DNA from: Sphingomonas sanguinis | Lineage (GTDB): Bacteria; Pseudomonadota; Alphaproteobacteria; Sphingomonadales; Sphingomonadaceae | Direction of reading: 5' to 3' | Length of the DNA stretch: 47,996 nt | Assembly: GCF_001476905.1 (NCBI RefSeq) | Contig: NZ_LDTE01000031.1 | Coordinates: 1-47,996, forward strand | Shown: positions 33,901 through 42,308 of the stretch, in pieces | Position numbering within the stretch: position 1 is the stretch's first letter | How the letters are laid out: each line of letters opens with the position of its first letter | Translations under genes and position numbers: made by a program | The notes under the pieces: generated by a model | Told to the model about the DNA's origin: nothing | Databases searched by the model: none | The model's input: the letters and a program-made list of their open reading frames with translations, nothing else

Positions 33901-34905
33901 CGGGTGAAGAAGCGCGGTCAGCGCGTCGAGCGACATGTCCTTTGGCGCGGTATCGAGCACGATGCCGGCGGTTCGCGCCGATGTCGGATCCTCCGCGAGC
34001 GCGGCACTGGCCAACGCGAACGCTTTCTCGCGATCGCCCTCAAACAAGTGGACCACTGCCATCGTTGCGCGCGCGTTGGGGAACTCGGGATAAGCGTCAT
34101 AGGCTTCGCGAAAAAACGAGATCGCGGTGGTCTCGTCTCCCAGCGCGTAATGGGCATTGCCCTTGCTCGCGAGCAGGCGATACTGGGCGAGCGGGCTCGC
34201 CGAAGCGCCTTCCTCGGCGACCAGGGCGTCCAGTCGTTTCAACGCCGCCTTGGGCGAGCCATCGGCGATCAGCTTGCTGACCTCGTTGACGCGCGTGGCG
34301 AGCTCGTCGGTCCCCGCCTTGTCGTCCCGCAGGTCGGTCACCATCCGCTGGGTCGACTGGAGCATCCGGGTCAACTGCGCTATGTCCTGGCGCTGCTCGA
34401 CCTTCGAGGACTCAAGCGCCCCCACCACATCGACCGGCGCGAAATCCCGGAAATATTTGAGCAGCAGATCCTGATGGTCGGCGACGTAATGACGAAACGT
34501 ATCCCAGCCCGTAACCCGAACCTCGAACAAGCCTTTACTGGCGTGATCGGCGGTAATCTTTCTGGCGATCCTTTGGATTGCGACGTCATTGGGTGCCGTC
34601 GTCAGAACGATATAGACGTCCAGAGGCGGCTGGAACATGAGCGCTTTTGCGACCTCGTCACGTAGCTCGGCCTCGGTCAGGGCACCGCCGTAATCGGCGT
34701 CCTTGCCCTTGCACTGGACACCGGTGAATTGCTTCTCGAGCCGGTTCGTACCAAAGACATCGACCCCAGCCTGCGGTTGGCCGGTCCGTCCGTGAAGGTC
34801 CGCATCCGTCGTCTGCCAAAGCCGACGATAGACGTCGAAGGCCAGACTCTCGAATTCTTGCCATCGTTTCGGGGCGGGGAGGGCACGCGACAGGACATCG
34901 GACAT
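30952..34905 (-). CDS. Large multidomain protein: restriction-endonuclease-like N-terminus, TPR array, GreA-like and PIN-like C-terminus
   Basis: A 1317-residue protein of a kind I do not recognise as a named family. Residues 15-160 look like a PD-(D/E)XK nuclease: Glu19 in FESLAFDVY, Asp49 in QAGVDVFG, then Gln64-x-Lys66 in GVQCKGKD, in Mrr-like order. Residues about 205-780 are helical repeats of TPR type (for example SKGNAHYALGDETTAISFF). Residues about 800-880 resemble the GreA/GreB C-terminal domain (APSDPFAKRLIGLKLDDTIEI). Residues about 975-1150 have PIN-like elements (ITLVDPLTLYGW, RAFLTDDLGIRAIA). The GreA-like and PIN-like calls are inference. ATG 34905 has GGAG upstream; GTG 34911 is an alternative. 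It stands alone beside the DUF262-PLD pair, pointing to phage defence. Confidence 0.8.
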   Translation of the reverse strand: MSDVLSRALPAPKRWQEFESLAFDVYRRLWQTTDADLHGRTGQPQAGVDVFGTNRLEKQFTGVQCKGKDADYGGALTEAELRDEVAKALMFQPPLDVYIVLTTAPNDVAIQRIARKITADHASKGLFEVRVTGWDTFRHYVADHQDLLLKYFRDFAPVDVVGALESSKVEQRQDIAQLTRMLQSTQRMVTDLRDDKAGTDELATRVNEVSKLIADGSPKAALKRLDALVAEEGASASPLAQYRLLASKGNAHYALGDETTAISFFREAYDAYPEFPNARATMAVVHLFEGDREKAFALASAALAEDPTSARTAGIVLDTAPKDMSLDALTALLHPDLLDDFEIKLHLAIRAHEHGDEVSHRRFAEEALALAPEDWRALSAVAEAYSQPLVAMDGLALTHVIPVDVRADVEKATELNGKAWEILAQRDASFQGRHVAANLVSLLSLLGRDEEAMVVLDQALTTNPTYDPLVFRAAQRFASDGDWKSAAQALDQVSETEMSFDALLMRTQAALILKDAVSAAAFCERLAAKAVTEPLIPERDQLIEALRVRAAILAGADQNTAFEAAIEASPNAIVLRSVLFDDLGEEDPLRLRMVDEIRALAVADLSLRERIHAAETLYEAGHFSLAADLFEPLHDTSDSHALRRRLNALLHADRRADARRLFESLSPALRSAPGYVSAGVNIYERVGLLKPAIDLLERALKRDDNLTNRLGWMQLLSRSGRHDAFHTWLKVVPEDIAGEPRELMSLARVIDRYLGDDPKALAIGYRALRTGYKDPQIHLGYALGLIINGRPNQAALAASDEIGPGAGFTLRNETTGELIYRVIETAPDPVVERGEVAPSDPFAKRLIGLKLDDTIEIAKVGVGPQSHKVTELQSRYLFAHHRTLRDFPGLFPGHPAFGSFEIDESKGNEKFEQMFALARDRAAQGQEIETLYRENILPLPMAAKFGGATVFDIWEAFSANPTLGLKCALGVPGEFDVGRTASIAGITLVDPLTLYGWTRMGVTAILAKSPDRLAVVQATIDVLRELVEEREAQRGKKLGTFGWDGERYHLIELSEEAIEQQIADATAALHFAESLMLVPAESDHALTEEIFDMLKGMDPAYHDTLLASLQPKRAFLTDDLGIRAIAQEAGAAGTWTQAFVQAGHRPGGISHPEYRQVLAALLERHHRFTPIGYVEVLAELLGSGWAVNDRLKSFARVMTGPEIDRASVGNLLARLLVNSSRTAPTDAALAAFHREYVAACHASGRPDDVEEVYALVAAAAQDLLAGSINRVTLPPQLMATTNMHSPVSLTLAARKSARGEAGQLFKRLENGGLTLNA

Positions 34906-35250
34906 CCACACTCCATAGATGTTCGCGCTTTGATCTGAAAGGTTGGGGGCGTGAATTCGAATAGCAACCGAACTGTCACCGCCAAAAGGGGTTTTGGAAT
35001 GGCAGCTATCCTGCGTCGGCTGCCCAAAAACTCTCAGACCGCAACCGGCCCAGCTTCAGTCGTAACGCCACGCCGAGCGGACAGCGGCCGAACGTCGGCT
35101 TATGAAAAGAGCAGCCGTTCGTCCTGTGAGGTAGGAATGACGGGTTTGTCCCACTTTCCGCCATCGCTGGTCGAGGCGTCGGGCTAATATGAATGGATGT
35201 CTCAAGTTGGGGAGCGCGAAACGAAGGCTGAATGTCGGTTCGTGGGTCTT
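34906..35250. other. Spacer of about 345 bp between nuclease-TPR gene and uptake operon
   Basis: Holds the promoter region of the large minus-strand gene (ribosome-binding GGAG near 34912) and the 3' flank of the small membrane-protein gene. Bases about 35110-35200 contain a degenerate copy of the dispersed spacer repeat (AGCAGCCGTTCGTCC, then GGAATGACGGG). Only short open frames without coding character are present. Confidence 0.5.
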
Positions 35251-35562
35251 TCAGCGCGCGGGCTGAGGTCCTTCAAGAGGTTCAGGCGCAAGGCTCGCGC
35301 TGCGATCGGCGCGCGCTGCCCGGACTGTTCGCCCCTGGACACCGACGGTCAGCGTAGCCAAACCGATCCCGGCCACGGCAACCGCGCTTCCCTTGACCCA
35401 GCCGGCCCACGCCGCATCGAGCACGACGGTGCCGGCGAGCGCCGCCCATCCGCTCACGATCAGGCTGGCACGCCCACGCTGCCGATCCGCCCATGCGCGC
35501 CGCAGCAGCGCGGCACCGGCCAAACCACCGATGACGGCGACGAGCGCGGCCAGGGCCGTCAC
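35251..35562 (-). CDS. Small two- to three-helix membrane protein downstream of TonB receptor
   Basis: A 103-residue hydrophobic protein with helices at about 2-20, 35-53 and 58-75, ending in a charged tail. ATG 35562 overlaps the stop of the TonB-receptor gene, so it is translated with it. Small membrane proteins of the DUF3325/DUF3649 type occupy this place in siderophore-uptake operons, and the tryptophan/glycine pattern (GWAALAG, WAGWVKG) would fit, but the assignment is tentative. A PepSY-type partner, often found with them, is missing here. Confidence 0.65.
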   Translation of the reverse strand: MTALAALVAVIGGLAGAALLRRAWADRQRGRASLIVSGWAALAGTVVLDAAWAGWVKGSAVAVAGIGLATLTVGVQGRTVRAARADRSASLAPEPLEGPQPAR

Positions 35563-37844
35563 ATATGCAGTTCGAGACCGGCACCGAACGTCTGTGGGTC
35601 GCCGACGATGCCGCGAAGGCCGTCAGGGGTGCGGTACTGGAGGTAATCCTCGTCCAGCAAGTTCCGGGCGAAGGCGAACACCGTCCAGCGACCGGCGTCA
35701 TAGCCGAGCCGCGCATTCACCACCGTGCGGCCGGACACGCGTGCTTGGTTCTGCGCGGTTCCGACATCGGTAAAGACGGCGCTGCGATAATTGGCGTTGA
35801 CGTTGCCGGCGATGGCACCGACGCGGCCGTTGATCCCGCCCGCCAGCGTCCAGCGAGGCGCATAGGGGAATTGCGATCCGGCCAGGTTGACCGTGCTGGT
35901 CGAACCGGCTGGCAGATCGAAGCGATCGTACTTGGTCCGGACGTAGCCAGCCGAAGCATAAGCGTCGAACACGCGGTTGAGGCGGCCCTGAACCTCCAGC
36001 TCCCCGCCATAGAGGTGCGACTTGCCGGCGTTCACCGTGTTGTAGTCGTAAGCGTTGAGGCCGAAGAAGGCCGTCGTCTGCTGGTCCTTCCAATCGACGT
36101 AGAAGACGTTGGCATTGACCGTCAGCCTGCCGTTCAGCCAGCGCGAACGCAGCGAACCCTCGTAGTTCCAGCTATATTCCGGATCATAGGCGACGAGCGT
36201 CGCGCGCGCCGGGTTCTGGCTCGACCCGCCCGAGCGATAGGCGCGCTGCACGGTGAAGGCCGTGGTCAGGTCAGGCGTCCATTCCATGCTGACGCCGGCC
36301 TTCGGCAGGAAGGCGTCGAAGCTGCGGGCGTTGCTGGCCCGCGCCGATGCCGCCTGCGCGACCAGTCCGAGCACGCCACGATTGATCGCGTTCACTGCCA
36401 GGTTGAGCGGGGTGCCCGCTGCGCCAAATGCGGCCGGGCTCGGCAATGTGCCGTTGAAGGTCGCGATCGTCTCTGCGCCGTAGCGGTTGTCCTCGTGATC
36501 GTAGCGGAAGCCGGCGAGCAGCGAGAGGCGATCGGTCACGCGCAGGCGACCGTCGCCGAACAGCGCGGCGTTCTTCACCAGCAAGGGCTGATCGGCGCTA
36601 TAGCGGACCGGGATCTGCGGCAGCGCGGTGGCATAGGCCGTTGCGATCTGCCTCGCAGCGGCGGCCGGGAAACCGCCCCTCTGCAACAGTCCGACGATCG
36701 TGGTGACAGGCGTCGCGATGTTCAGGCGGTTGTTGGCGTCGAGCCCGCCCGAGCGACGATAGGCCCAGGCGCCCAGCACGCCACTCAGCCGCTCGCCATC
36801 GTAGTTGAGGCGAAGCTCCTGCGTCCAGGTCCGATAACGACTGTCATTGCTGATGAACTGGACGTCGGCGGCCGTGCCGTCCGCGTCCGTCTGCGCCAAC
36901 GTCGCGGTACGATTGAACGAGGTGACACTCGACAATCGCAGGCGGGGGGCGATCTCGTAACCGACGTTCAGCACCGCGATGTCGGAGCGGATATAGCCGC
37001 GGTTGGGCTGGTCGCTCGTCGAGCGGCGATGATCGTAGAAGTCCGGCGTGGTGAGGTTGGTATATTCGTAGAGATAGCCGCCATCGCGCCGGACGCGATT
37101 GTAGCTCGCCTTCACGTCGAGCCCGGGCAGGGACCGTGGCGTCCAGTGGAGCTTAGCGCGCAGGTTGAGCGTGCGCAGGCTGTCATCGTAACCACCTCGC
37201 ACGACGTTGCGGATGATGCCGCGATCCGCGCGGCGTTCGGCCGACAGGCGAATGCCCAGCTCGTCGCGGATCAACGGACCGCCTGCTGCGGTCGAGAAGG
37301 TGCGATCGTTGCGGTCTGTCCACAGGATGCGTCCATCCGCACTGTAATCGGTCACGGACGCATCGCGGGTCGTCAGCACGATGGCACCGGCCAGCGCGTT
37401 CAAGCCCTGGATAGTGGATTGCGGCCCGCGCAGGATTTCGACCTGATCGATATCCCAGAGATCCGTAGGTCCCCCGAATAGCGCCTGGCGAGGGATGGGC
37501 GCGCCGTCCATATACACGGTCGCCGTGTCCGCATCGCCGCCGGCACCTACACCCTTATTGTTGATTCCGCGGATGGTGAAGCCGGCGGAGCCGTAGGTTT
37601 CCGAAACGTTGGCGGTGCGATTGTAGACATCTTGGATCGTCAGGATGTTCTCCTGCCGGATGCGTTCGGGGGTCGTGACCGCGACACTGGTCGTCGTTTC
37701 CTGAAGCGTCCGGTTCGACTTCTCGCCGGTGACGATGATGTCATCCGGTTGCGTTTCCTGCGTGGATGAGGGCGCCTCTTGCGCAAGGCAGGGTGTCGCA
37801 GCGAGCAGTGTGCCGGTGCATAGCAGGTAAGCGATCAGTTTCAT
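35559..37844 (-). CDS. TonB-dependent outer-membrane receptor, probable ferric siderophore uptake
   Basis: A 761-residue outer-membrane receptor. Signal peptide MKLIAYLLCTGTLLAATPCLAQ; TonB box DDIIVTG; plug domain with NVSETYGSAGFTIRGI and VEILRGPQSTIQGLNALAGAI; then a 22-strand-type barrel ending in GLELHM, although the usual terminal Phe is Met here. The frame extends to 37991, but ATG 37844 with AAAGGGG upstream starts the signal peptide. The Fur-like box 34-52 bp upstream supports iron control. The ligand is unknown; the plug resembles the FyuA/pesticin-type group. The small membrane protein follows in the same operon. Confidence 0.92.
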   Translation of the reverse strand: MKLIAYLLCTGTLLAATPCLAQEAPSSTQETQPDDIIVTGEKSNRTLQETTTSVAVTTPERIRQENILTIQDVYNRTANVSETYGSAGFTIRGINNKGVGAGGDADTATVYMDGAPIPRQALFGGPTDLWDIDQVEILRGPQSTIQGLNALAGAIVLTTRDASVTDYSADGRILWTDRNDRTFSTAAGGPLIRDELGIRLSAERRADRGIIRNVVRGGYDDSLRTLNLRAKLHWTPRSLPGLDVKASYNRVRRDGGYLYEYTNLTTPDFYDHRRSTSDQPNRGYIRSDIAVLNVGYEIAPRLRLSSVTSFNRTATLAQTDADGTAADVQFISNDSRYRTWTQELRLNYDGERLSGVLGAWAYRRSGGLDANNRLNIATPVTTIVGLLQRGGFPAAAARQIATAYATALPQIPVRYSADQPLLVKNAALFGDGRLRVTDRLSLLAGFRYDHEDNRYGAETIATFNGTLPSPAAFGAAGTPLNLAVNAINRGVLGLVAQAASARASNARSFDAFLPKAGVSMEWTPDLTTAFTVQRAYRSGGSSQNPARATLVAYDPEYSWNYEGSLRSRWLNGRLTVNANVFYVDWKDQQTTAFFGLNAYDYNTVNAGKSHLYGGELEVQGRLNRVFDAYASAGYVRTKYDRFDLPAGSTSTVNLAGSQFPYAPRWTLAGGINGRVGAIAGNVNANYRSAVFTDVGTAQNQARVSGRTVVNARLGYDAGRWTVFAFARNLLDEDYLQYRTPDGLRGIVGDPQTFGAGLELHM

Positions 37845-37877
37845 TGTAGCCCCTTTTTCAGAGAGGCTACAAACAAG

Positions 37878-37896
37878 CCTAATGAGAATCAATAGC
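37878..37896. promoter_or_regulatory. Fur-box-like site upstream of TonB receptor
   Basis: CCTAATGAGAATCAATAGC matches the 19-bp Fur consensus (GATAATGATAATCATTATC) at 14 positions. It lies 34 bp upstream of the receptor start on the strand-appropriate side, where a repressor would block transcription. Alphaproteobacteria may use Fur, RirA or Irr for such sites, so the actual regulator is not certain. Confidence 0.6.
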
Positions 37897-38231
37897 AAAT
37901 GATCTCCGCATGCCTCGCGGCGTTTCGCCTTCCCACGAGCGTCGGAATCGTCCGGTTGTGACGCCAGTCCGCAGCCCGCGGTTTTCCGCAACGTTTGGGG
38001 CGTCAGAAATCCGCGTCAGATTGTCTGCGTGAGGAATGACCGGCCATCTGATACAGAACCACCATCTGCATTTGCTTCATACGGCCGAACTGAACGGGCG
38101 TCCGCTTCTGGGAAGGGGGAAAATGCTGGTGGATGACCGCAATTGGGTCATCAATCCAATAGCCATGATCGATCACATCCCGTCGCTCGGCAAGGCCGCG
38201 TCCGACGCGTCCTTTCGACAGGGGCCGGGCA
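37897..38231. other. Spacer between glutaminase end and TonB receptor promoter
   Basis: No gene is seen. Bases 38029-38165 hold degenerate copies of the dispersed spacer repeat (GGAATGACCGG; GATGACCGCAATTGGGTCAT). A closely related sequence occurs at about 45687-45710 before the M48 protease gene. Confidence 0.5.
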
Positions 38232-39164
38232 TCACGTCGGATCGAATACGGACCAACCCGTGCGCTGCACCAGCCGCTCCAAGGCCAGGGTGCCGAGCTG
38301 CGAGTTGCCGATCGCGTTCAAGCCGGGCGACCATACCGCGATCGCCGCGTGCCCGGGGGCGATGGCGAGAATGCCCCCGCCCACGCCAGATTTGCCCGGC
38401 AACCCCACGCGATAGGCGAATTCGCCAGAGCCGTCATAATGCCCGCACGTCATCATCAATGCGTTGATCCGCCTCGCACGTTGCGGCGACACCACCGATC
38501 GCCCGGTCGCGGGATTGATACCGCGCGCCATCAGGAACCGGCCGGCCGCAGCGAGCTGACGACAACTCATGGCGAGGGCGCATTGGTGGACGTAGGTTCC
38601 CAGCAACCGGTCGACGCCATTCTCGATCGTCCCGAAGCCCGCCATGAAGTGGGCCAGGGCGGCATTGCGATGTCCGGTGGTCAGTTCGGCCTGCGCGACG
38701 ACATGGTCCACGGTGATGCCGTCGTCGTCCGCCAATTCCCGGACGAAGCGCAACAGCTCGCCGATCACCTCACGCGGTTCGTGGTTGCCCAGCAAGATAT
38801 CGGCGACCACCAGAGCCCCGGCGTTGATGAACGGGTTGCGCGGAATGCCCCGCTCGGTTTCGAGTTGCACGATCGAATTGAAGGCGCTGCCCGAGGGTTC
38901 GCGACCGACGCGATTCCACAGCTGATCGCCGACCGTCCCGAGCGCTAGGGTGAGCGTGAAGACCTTGGAAATGCTTTGAATGGAGAAGGGGACGTCGGCA
39001 TCCCCGCCCAGATGCTGTGTGCCGTCCGCTTCAATCACGGCGATGCCGAAGCGTGTCGGATCGACGTCGCGCAGCGGCGGGATATAGCTCGCCGGTGTCC
39101 CACGATCGGGCGCGGCCGCCATTTCGGCGGCGATGTCGGCCACGATGCGGGAAAGGCTGGTCAT
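38232..39164 (-). CDS. glsA: Glutaminase
   Basis: A 310-residue beta-lactamase-fold glutaminase, which hydrolyses L-glutamine to glutamate and ammonia in the cytoplasm. The catalytic Ser64-Ile-Ser-Lys67 ([10 protein letters not shown]) is visible, followed by conserved [27 protein letters not shown], and the C-terminal [15 protein letters not shown]. The length is exactly that of the bacterial GlsA/GlsB family. ATG 39164. It is placed between two TonB-receptor genes in the same direction, but with gaps of 132 and 387 bp, so it probably has its own promoter. Confidence 0.95.
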   Translation of the reverse strand: MTSLSRIVADIAAEMAAAPDRGTPASYIPPLRDVDPTRFGIAVIEADGTQHLGGDADVPFSIQSISKVFTLTLALGTVGDQLWNRVGREPSGSAFNSIVQLETERGIPRNPFINAGALVVADILLGNHEPREVIGELLRFVRELADDDGITVDHVVAQAELTTGHRNAALAHFMAGFGTIENGVDRLLGTYVHQCALAMSCRQLAAAGRFLMARGINPATGRSVVSPQRARRINALMMTCGHYDGSGEFAYRVGLPGKSGVGGGILAIAPGHAAIAVWSPGLNAIGNSQLGTLALERLVQRTGWSVFDPT

Positions 39165-39296
39165 GCGTCGCCCATGGGAGATGACGCGGCTGACGGGAAG
39201 CCCGGTCCGGCGGACCGTGTCCCATCAGCCGATCGATCGCGGCGATACGGCGGTAGGAGGGCGGATGCCCCTCCACCGTCGTACCGCGGCAGGTCG

Positions 39297-42230
39297 TCAG
39301 TATTTTACGCGCAGACGCGTGTAATAGAAGCCGCCGTTGAAACCGAAGGGGCCGCCGTTGCGCGGATAGATCTGGCCATCCGCCGTGCCGCCCGTGATCG
39401 GGAAAATCTGTACCGCAGAGGTCGGCTTCAGCCTGTCGGGATGCTCGTCGGTGAAGTTCTGCGCGCCGACCGCCAGCGTGACATGGTCCGCGAACGTGTA
39501 GCTCAGTTCCAGGTCGGTGGTGAATTTTGCCCCGAATATCTGGTTTGCGACACCGTTGGTCTGCCCATAATCCTGCGCGCTGGTGAACGAGCTATAGTAG
39601 TTTTCGCGCACGGTGAAGCTGAGGTTGTCAAGCGACCAGCTCGCGTTGAAGACGGCCCTGTGCTTGGGTGCGAGATTCTCGGCGTCGATCAGCTGCGCAT
39701 CGTCGATGATCCGGGCGTCGTATTGCCTGACCTTGGTCTGGTTGTAATTATAGGCGAGCGAGAAATTCAAAAGCGCTTCGCTCAGCTTGGTGCGCCAGGT
39801 GCCGACCACGTCGATCCCCCGGGTGCGCGTACGAAAGCCGTTGGTGAAATACTGCACCTCACCGCCTACGCCGACCGGCACCAGAGCCGACTGTGCCGCG
39901 ATATCGGCCGCCGTGACGACGAACGGCGACGTCAGGCCGATCCGGTTACGCAGATCGATCTGATAGCCGTCGACCGTGATCGTCATGTTGCGGACCGGCT
40001 TCAGGATGATGCCGGCACCGTAATTGGTCGATTTTTCAGGGGTGAGCTGGGTCGCGCCGAAATAGCGCGCCACCGCCGTGTTGGTGGGGAAGGTGCCGCT
40101 CTGGACGCCGCGGAAGTTGGTGGTGATGATCGACACGTTGGACTGGCCCGGCGACGGCGCATGGAAGCCGGTGCCGATGCTGCCGCGCACCGACAATCCG
40201 TCGCTGAGCTTGTAGAGCGCGTTGACCTTGCCCACCCAGGCATCGCCGAAGGTGTTGTAATGTTCGTATCGGCCTGCCGCGCCGACGGTCAGGGCGTCCG
40301 TCAGGTCGGTTTCGAGTCCGACATAGGCGCCATAGGCCTTCTGCCGGAAACTGCCGGCCGACAACGGACTGGTGCCGGCATAGCCGCTGGCCCCCACGCC
40401 CTGAGCCGCGGTCGTGCCGGAGAAGGTGTAAACGCCCGGCGCGGTCTGCGTGTAGAGTTGCTGGGGCGCGCCATAGGGGCCTGCGGCGTAGGATTGCAGA
40501 TCACCCGCGGTTTGTTCGTAGGTTTCCTGGCGGTATTCGGCCCCGGCGGAAATCGTCAGCGGTGCGGCAAAGCCGAGGTCTAGGGCATAGGTGAAATCGG
40601 CGTTGGCGTTCACTTCCTTCTGGATCAGGTTTCCGAATTCGAAGCGAGTCTGCGTCGCTGGACCGAACGAGAAATTGGCCGAATTGTACATCGACAAGGA
40701 CAGCTTGTTCCGGGCCAGCGTGCCCGACACGTCATAGGTGAAGTCGCCGCTTTTCCCCTTGTAGCCCAAAACGCCATATGCCTCCTGCGTCCTGCCGACG
40801 AAGCGGGGCGTGAAACCGGCCGGATAGAGCTGTGCAAACCGAAACGTATTGGCATCGCGGACGAAACCGCCCGCGGGGCAGGTCGCATTGCCCGACGGGC
40901 AGGGCGTGAGGTAGAAGACGTTGTTGAACGCGGCGTTGGCGCCCAGTGTGCGCGTCACGCCGGTCGTATCCACCGCCGTGCTCGTCACCGATGCGCGGTA
41001 GTTGAAGCTCTGGTCGCCCTTGTTCTCGGCGTAATTCGCAAAGACGTAGATTCTGCTGTCGTCGGTAACGTTGATTTCCGAGTTATAGACGGTTTTGAAG
41101 CCGTGCGAGGGCGAATTGCCCCAGATCTGCGCCGGTCCCGGATAGTTCGGCAGCTGCGACGCCAGCGCGGGGAAGTTCAGCGCGAAATTCGCCGCTGACA
41201 CGCGGGTCCGGCCACGGCTTGTCTGCCCGTCGTCGTCATATTCCCCCGTGACGTTGATGAACCCCCAGTCGCCCTTCACGCCGGCATTGGCCGCGATCTG
41301 ATAGCTGTCGCCGTCGCCGGCATAGAATTGCCCGGCCCGGCCGACGAGTTCGAAGCCTGCGTCGCGGCGCAGGCCGTAATTGAGCACACCTGCGATCGCG
41401 TCCGAGCCATATTGTGCGGTCGCGCCTTCGCGCAGGACTTGCAGGCTGCCGATCGCCAGCGACGGAATGGCGGAAATATCCGGCCCCTGTGCGCCGCGGC
41501 CAAGGCCCGTGTCGCTGCCGCCATAGACCTGGACCAGCGCCGAGCGATTGTAGCGCTTGCCGTTCAGCATCACGAGGACCTGGTCGCCCGCCAGCCCGCG
41601 CAACGATGGCGAGCGGACGAAGGTGGAAGCGTCGGAAATCGAATTCTGCCCCGCGTAGAAGGACGGCACGATATTCTTGAGCTGATCCACCATGTTGGCG
41701 GCCGGCTGCGTCGTCAGTTCCGCGGCGCTGATCACGTCGACGGGCGACGGCGAGTTGGTGAGCGTACGGTCGGTGCGGCGGGTGCCGAGGACGACGATAT
41801 CACCCGCGGGCTGCTCGGCGACGGCCGGGGCGGCTGCCGCGGCGGCATCCTGCGGATCGACCGCCGGTGCGGTGTCGGGCAGCGTCGTGCCGGCGGTTTT
41901 CACACGCTCCGCAGCGGCCGTTTGCGCCGGAACGATGGCGATGGCGCCGGTGGTATCGGTCTTGTAGGAAAAGCTGGTGCCGCTCAACAGGCCGTTGAGT
42001 GCGGCATCGGCCGACAGGAAACCCCGCACGCCGCGCGATCGGGTCGCGCGCAGATCGTCAGCCTTGTAGATGATCTGCCGCCCCGACTGATGAGCATAGG
42101 CGTCCAGCGCCGATTTCAGGCTGCCTGCCGCAATATCATACCGACGCGCCTGCACCTGTGCCTGAGCCGGTGCGGCCATGACGACGAGACATGTGCTGGC
42201 TGCCAGAGCCGCCACGACGTTCTTCCGCAT
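39297..42230 (-). CDS. TonB-dependent transducer with N-terminal STN signalling domain (FecA-like)
   Basis: A 977-residue outer-membrane receptor. Signal peptide to about residue 25 (AAPAQAQ). A secretin/TonB short N-terminal (STN) domain spans about 29-100 (YDIAAGSLKSALDAYAHQSGRQIIYKADDL), then an alanine-rich linker, TonB box DIVVLGTRR, plug, and a long barrel ending in FYYTRLRVKY. The STN domain passes ligand occupancy to an anti-sigma factor. The FecR gene directly upstream (78 bp) and FecI before it confirm a cell-surface signalling system. The plug LRGLAGDQVLVMLNGKRYNR and DAIAGVLNYGLRRD is of the broad carbohydrate/peptide type found in sphingomonads, so the ligand need not be iron. 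Confidence 0.93.
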   Translation of the reverse strand: MRKNVVAALAASTCLVVMAAPAQAQVQARRYDIAAGSLKSALDAYAHQSGRQIIYKADDLRATRSRGVRGFLSADAALNGLLSGTSFSYKTDTTGAIAIVPAQTAAAERVKTAGTTLPDTAPAVDPQDAAAAAAPAVAEQPAGDIVVLGTRRTDRTLTNSPSPVDVISAAELTTQPAANMVDQLKNIVPSFYAGQNSISDASTFVRSPSLRGLAGDQVLVMLNGKRYNRSALVQVYGGSDTGLGRGAQGPDISAIPSLAIGSLQVLREGATAQYGSDAIAGVLNYGLRRDAGFELVGRAGQFYAGDGDSYQIAANAGVKGDWGFINVTGEYDDDGQTSRGRTRVSAANFALNFPALASQLPNYPGPAQIWGNSPSHGFKTVYNSEINVTDDSRIYVFANYAENKGDQSFNYRASVTSTAVDTTGVTRTLGANAAFNNVFYLTPCPSGNATCPAGGFVRDANTFRFAQLYPAGFTPRFVGRTQEAYGVLGYKGKSGDFTYDVSGTLARNKLSLSMYNSANFSFGPATQTRFEFGNLIQKEVNANADFTYALDLGFAAPLTISAGAEYRQETYEQTAGDLQSYAAGPYGAPQQLYTQTAPGVYTFSGTTAAQGVGASGYAGTSPLSAGSFRQKAYGAYVGLETDLTDALTVGAAGRYEHYNTFGDAWVGKVNALYKLSDGLSVRGSIGTGFHAPSPGQSNVSIITTNFRGVQSGTFPTNTAVARYFGATQLTPEKSTNYGAGIILKPVRNMTITVDGYQIDLRNRIGLTSPFVVTAADIAAQSALVPVGVGGEVQYFTNGFRTRTRGIDVVGTWRTKLSEALLNFSLAYNYNQTKVRQYDARIIDDAQLIDAENLAPKHRAVFNASWSLDNLSFTVRENYYSSFTSAQDYGQTNGVANQIFGAKFTTDLELSYTFADHVTLAVGAQNFTDEHPDRLKPTSAVQIFPITGGTADGQIYPRNGGPFGFNGGFYYTRLRVKY

Positions 42231-42308
42231 TCGTTAGTCCCCCTTGCCCGTTCCCACCTGACGGGTCTCATCGGGAAAGACAAACAAGCGTCACGGAACC
42301 GTAATGTC

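Noticed and set aside
35565..37481. 638-codon plus-strand open frame opposite the TonB receptor
   Set aside because: Low-complexity Arg/Ala/Gly-rich translation, antisense to a clearly homologous receptor; a GC-rich shadow frame. The same applies to 8691-9482, 16930-18018, 32953-34665 and 39297-40583 on the plus strand.
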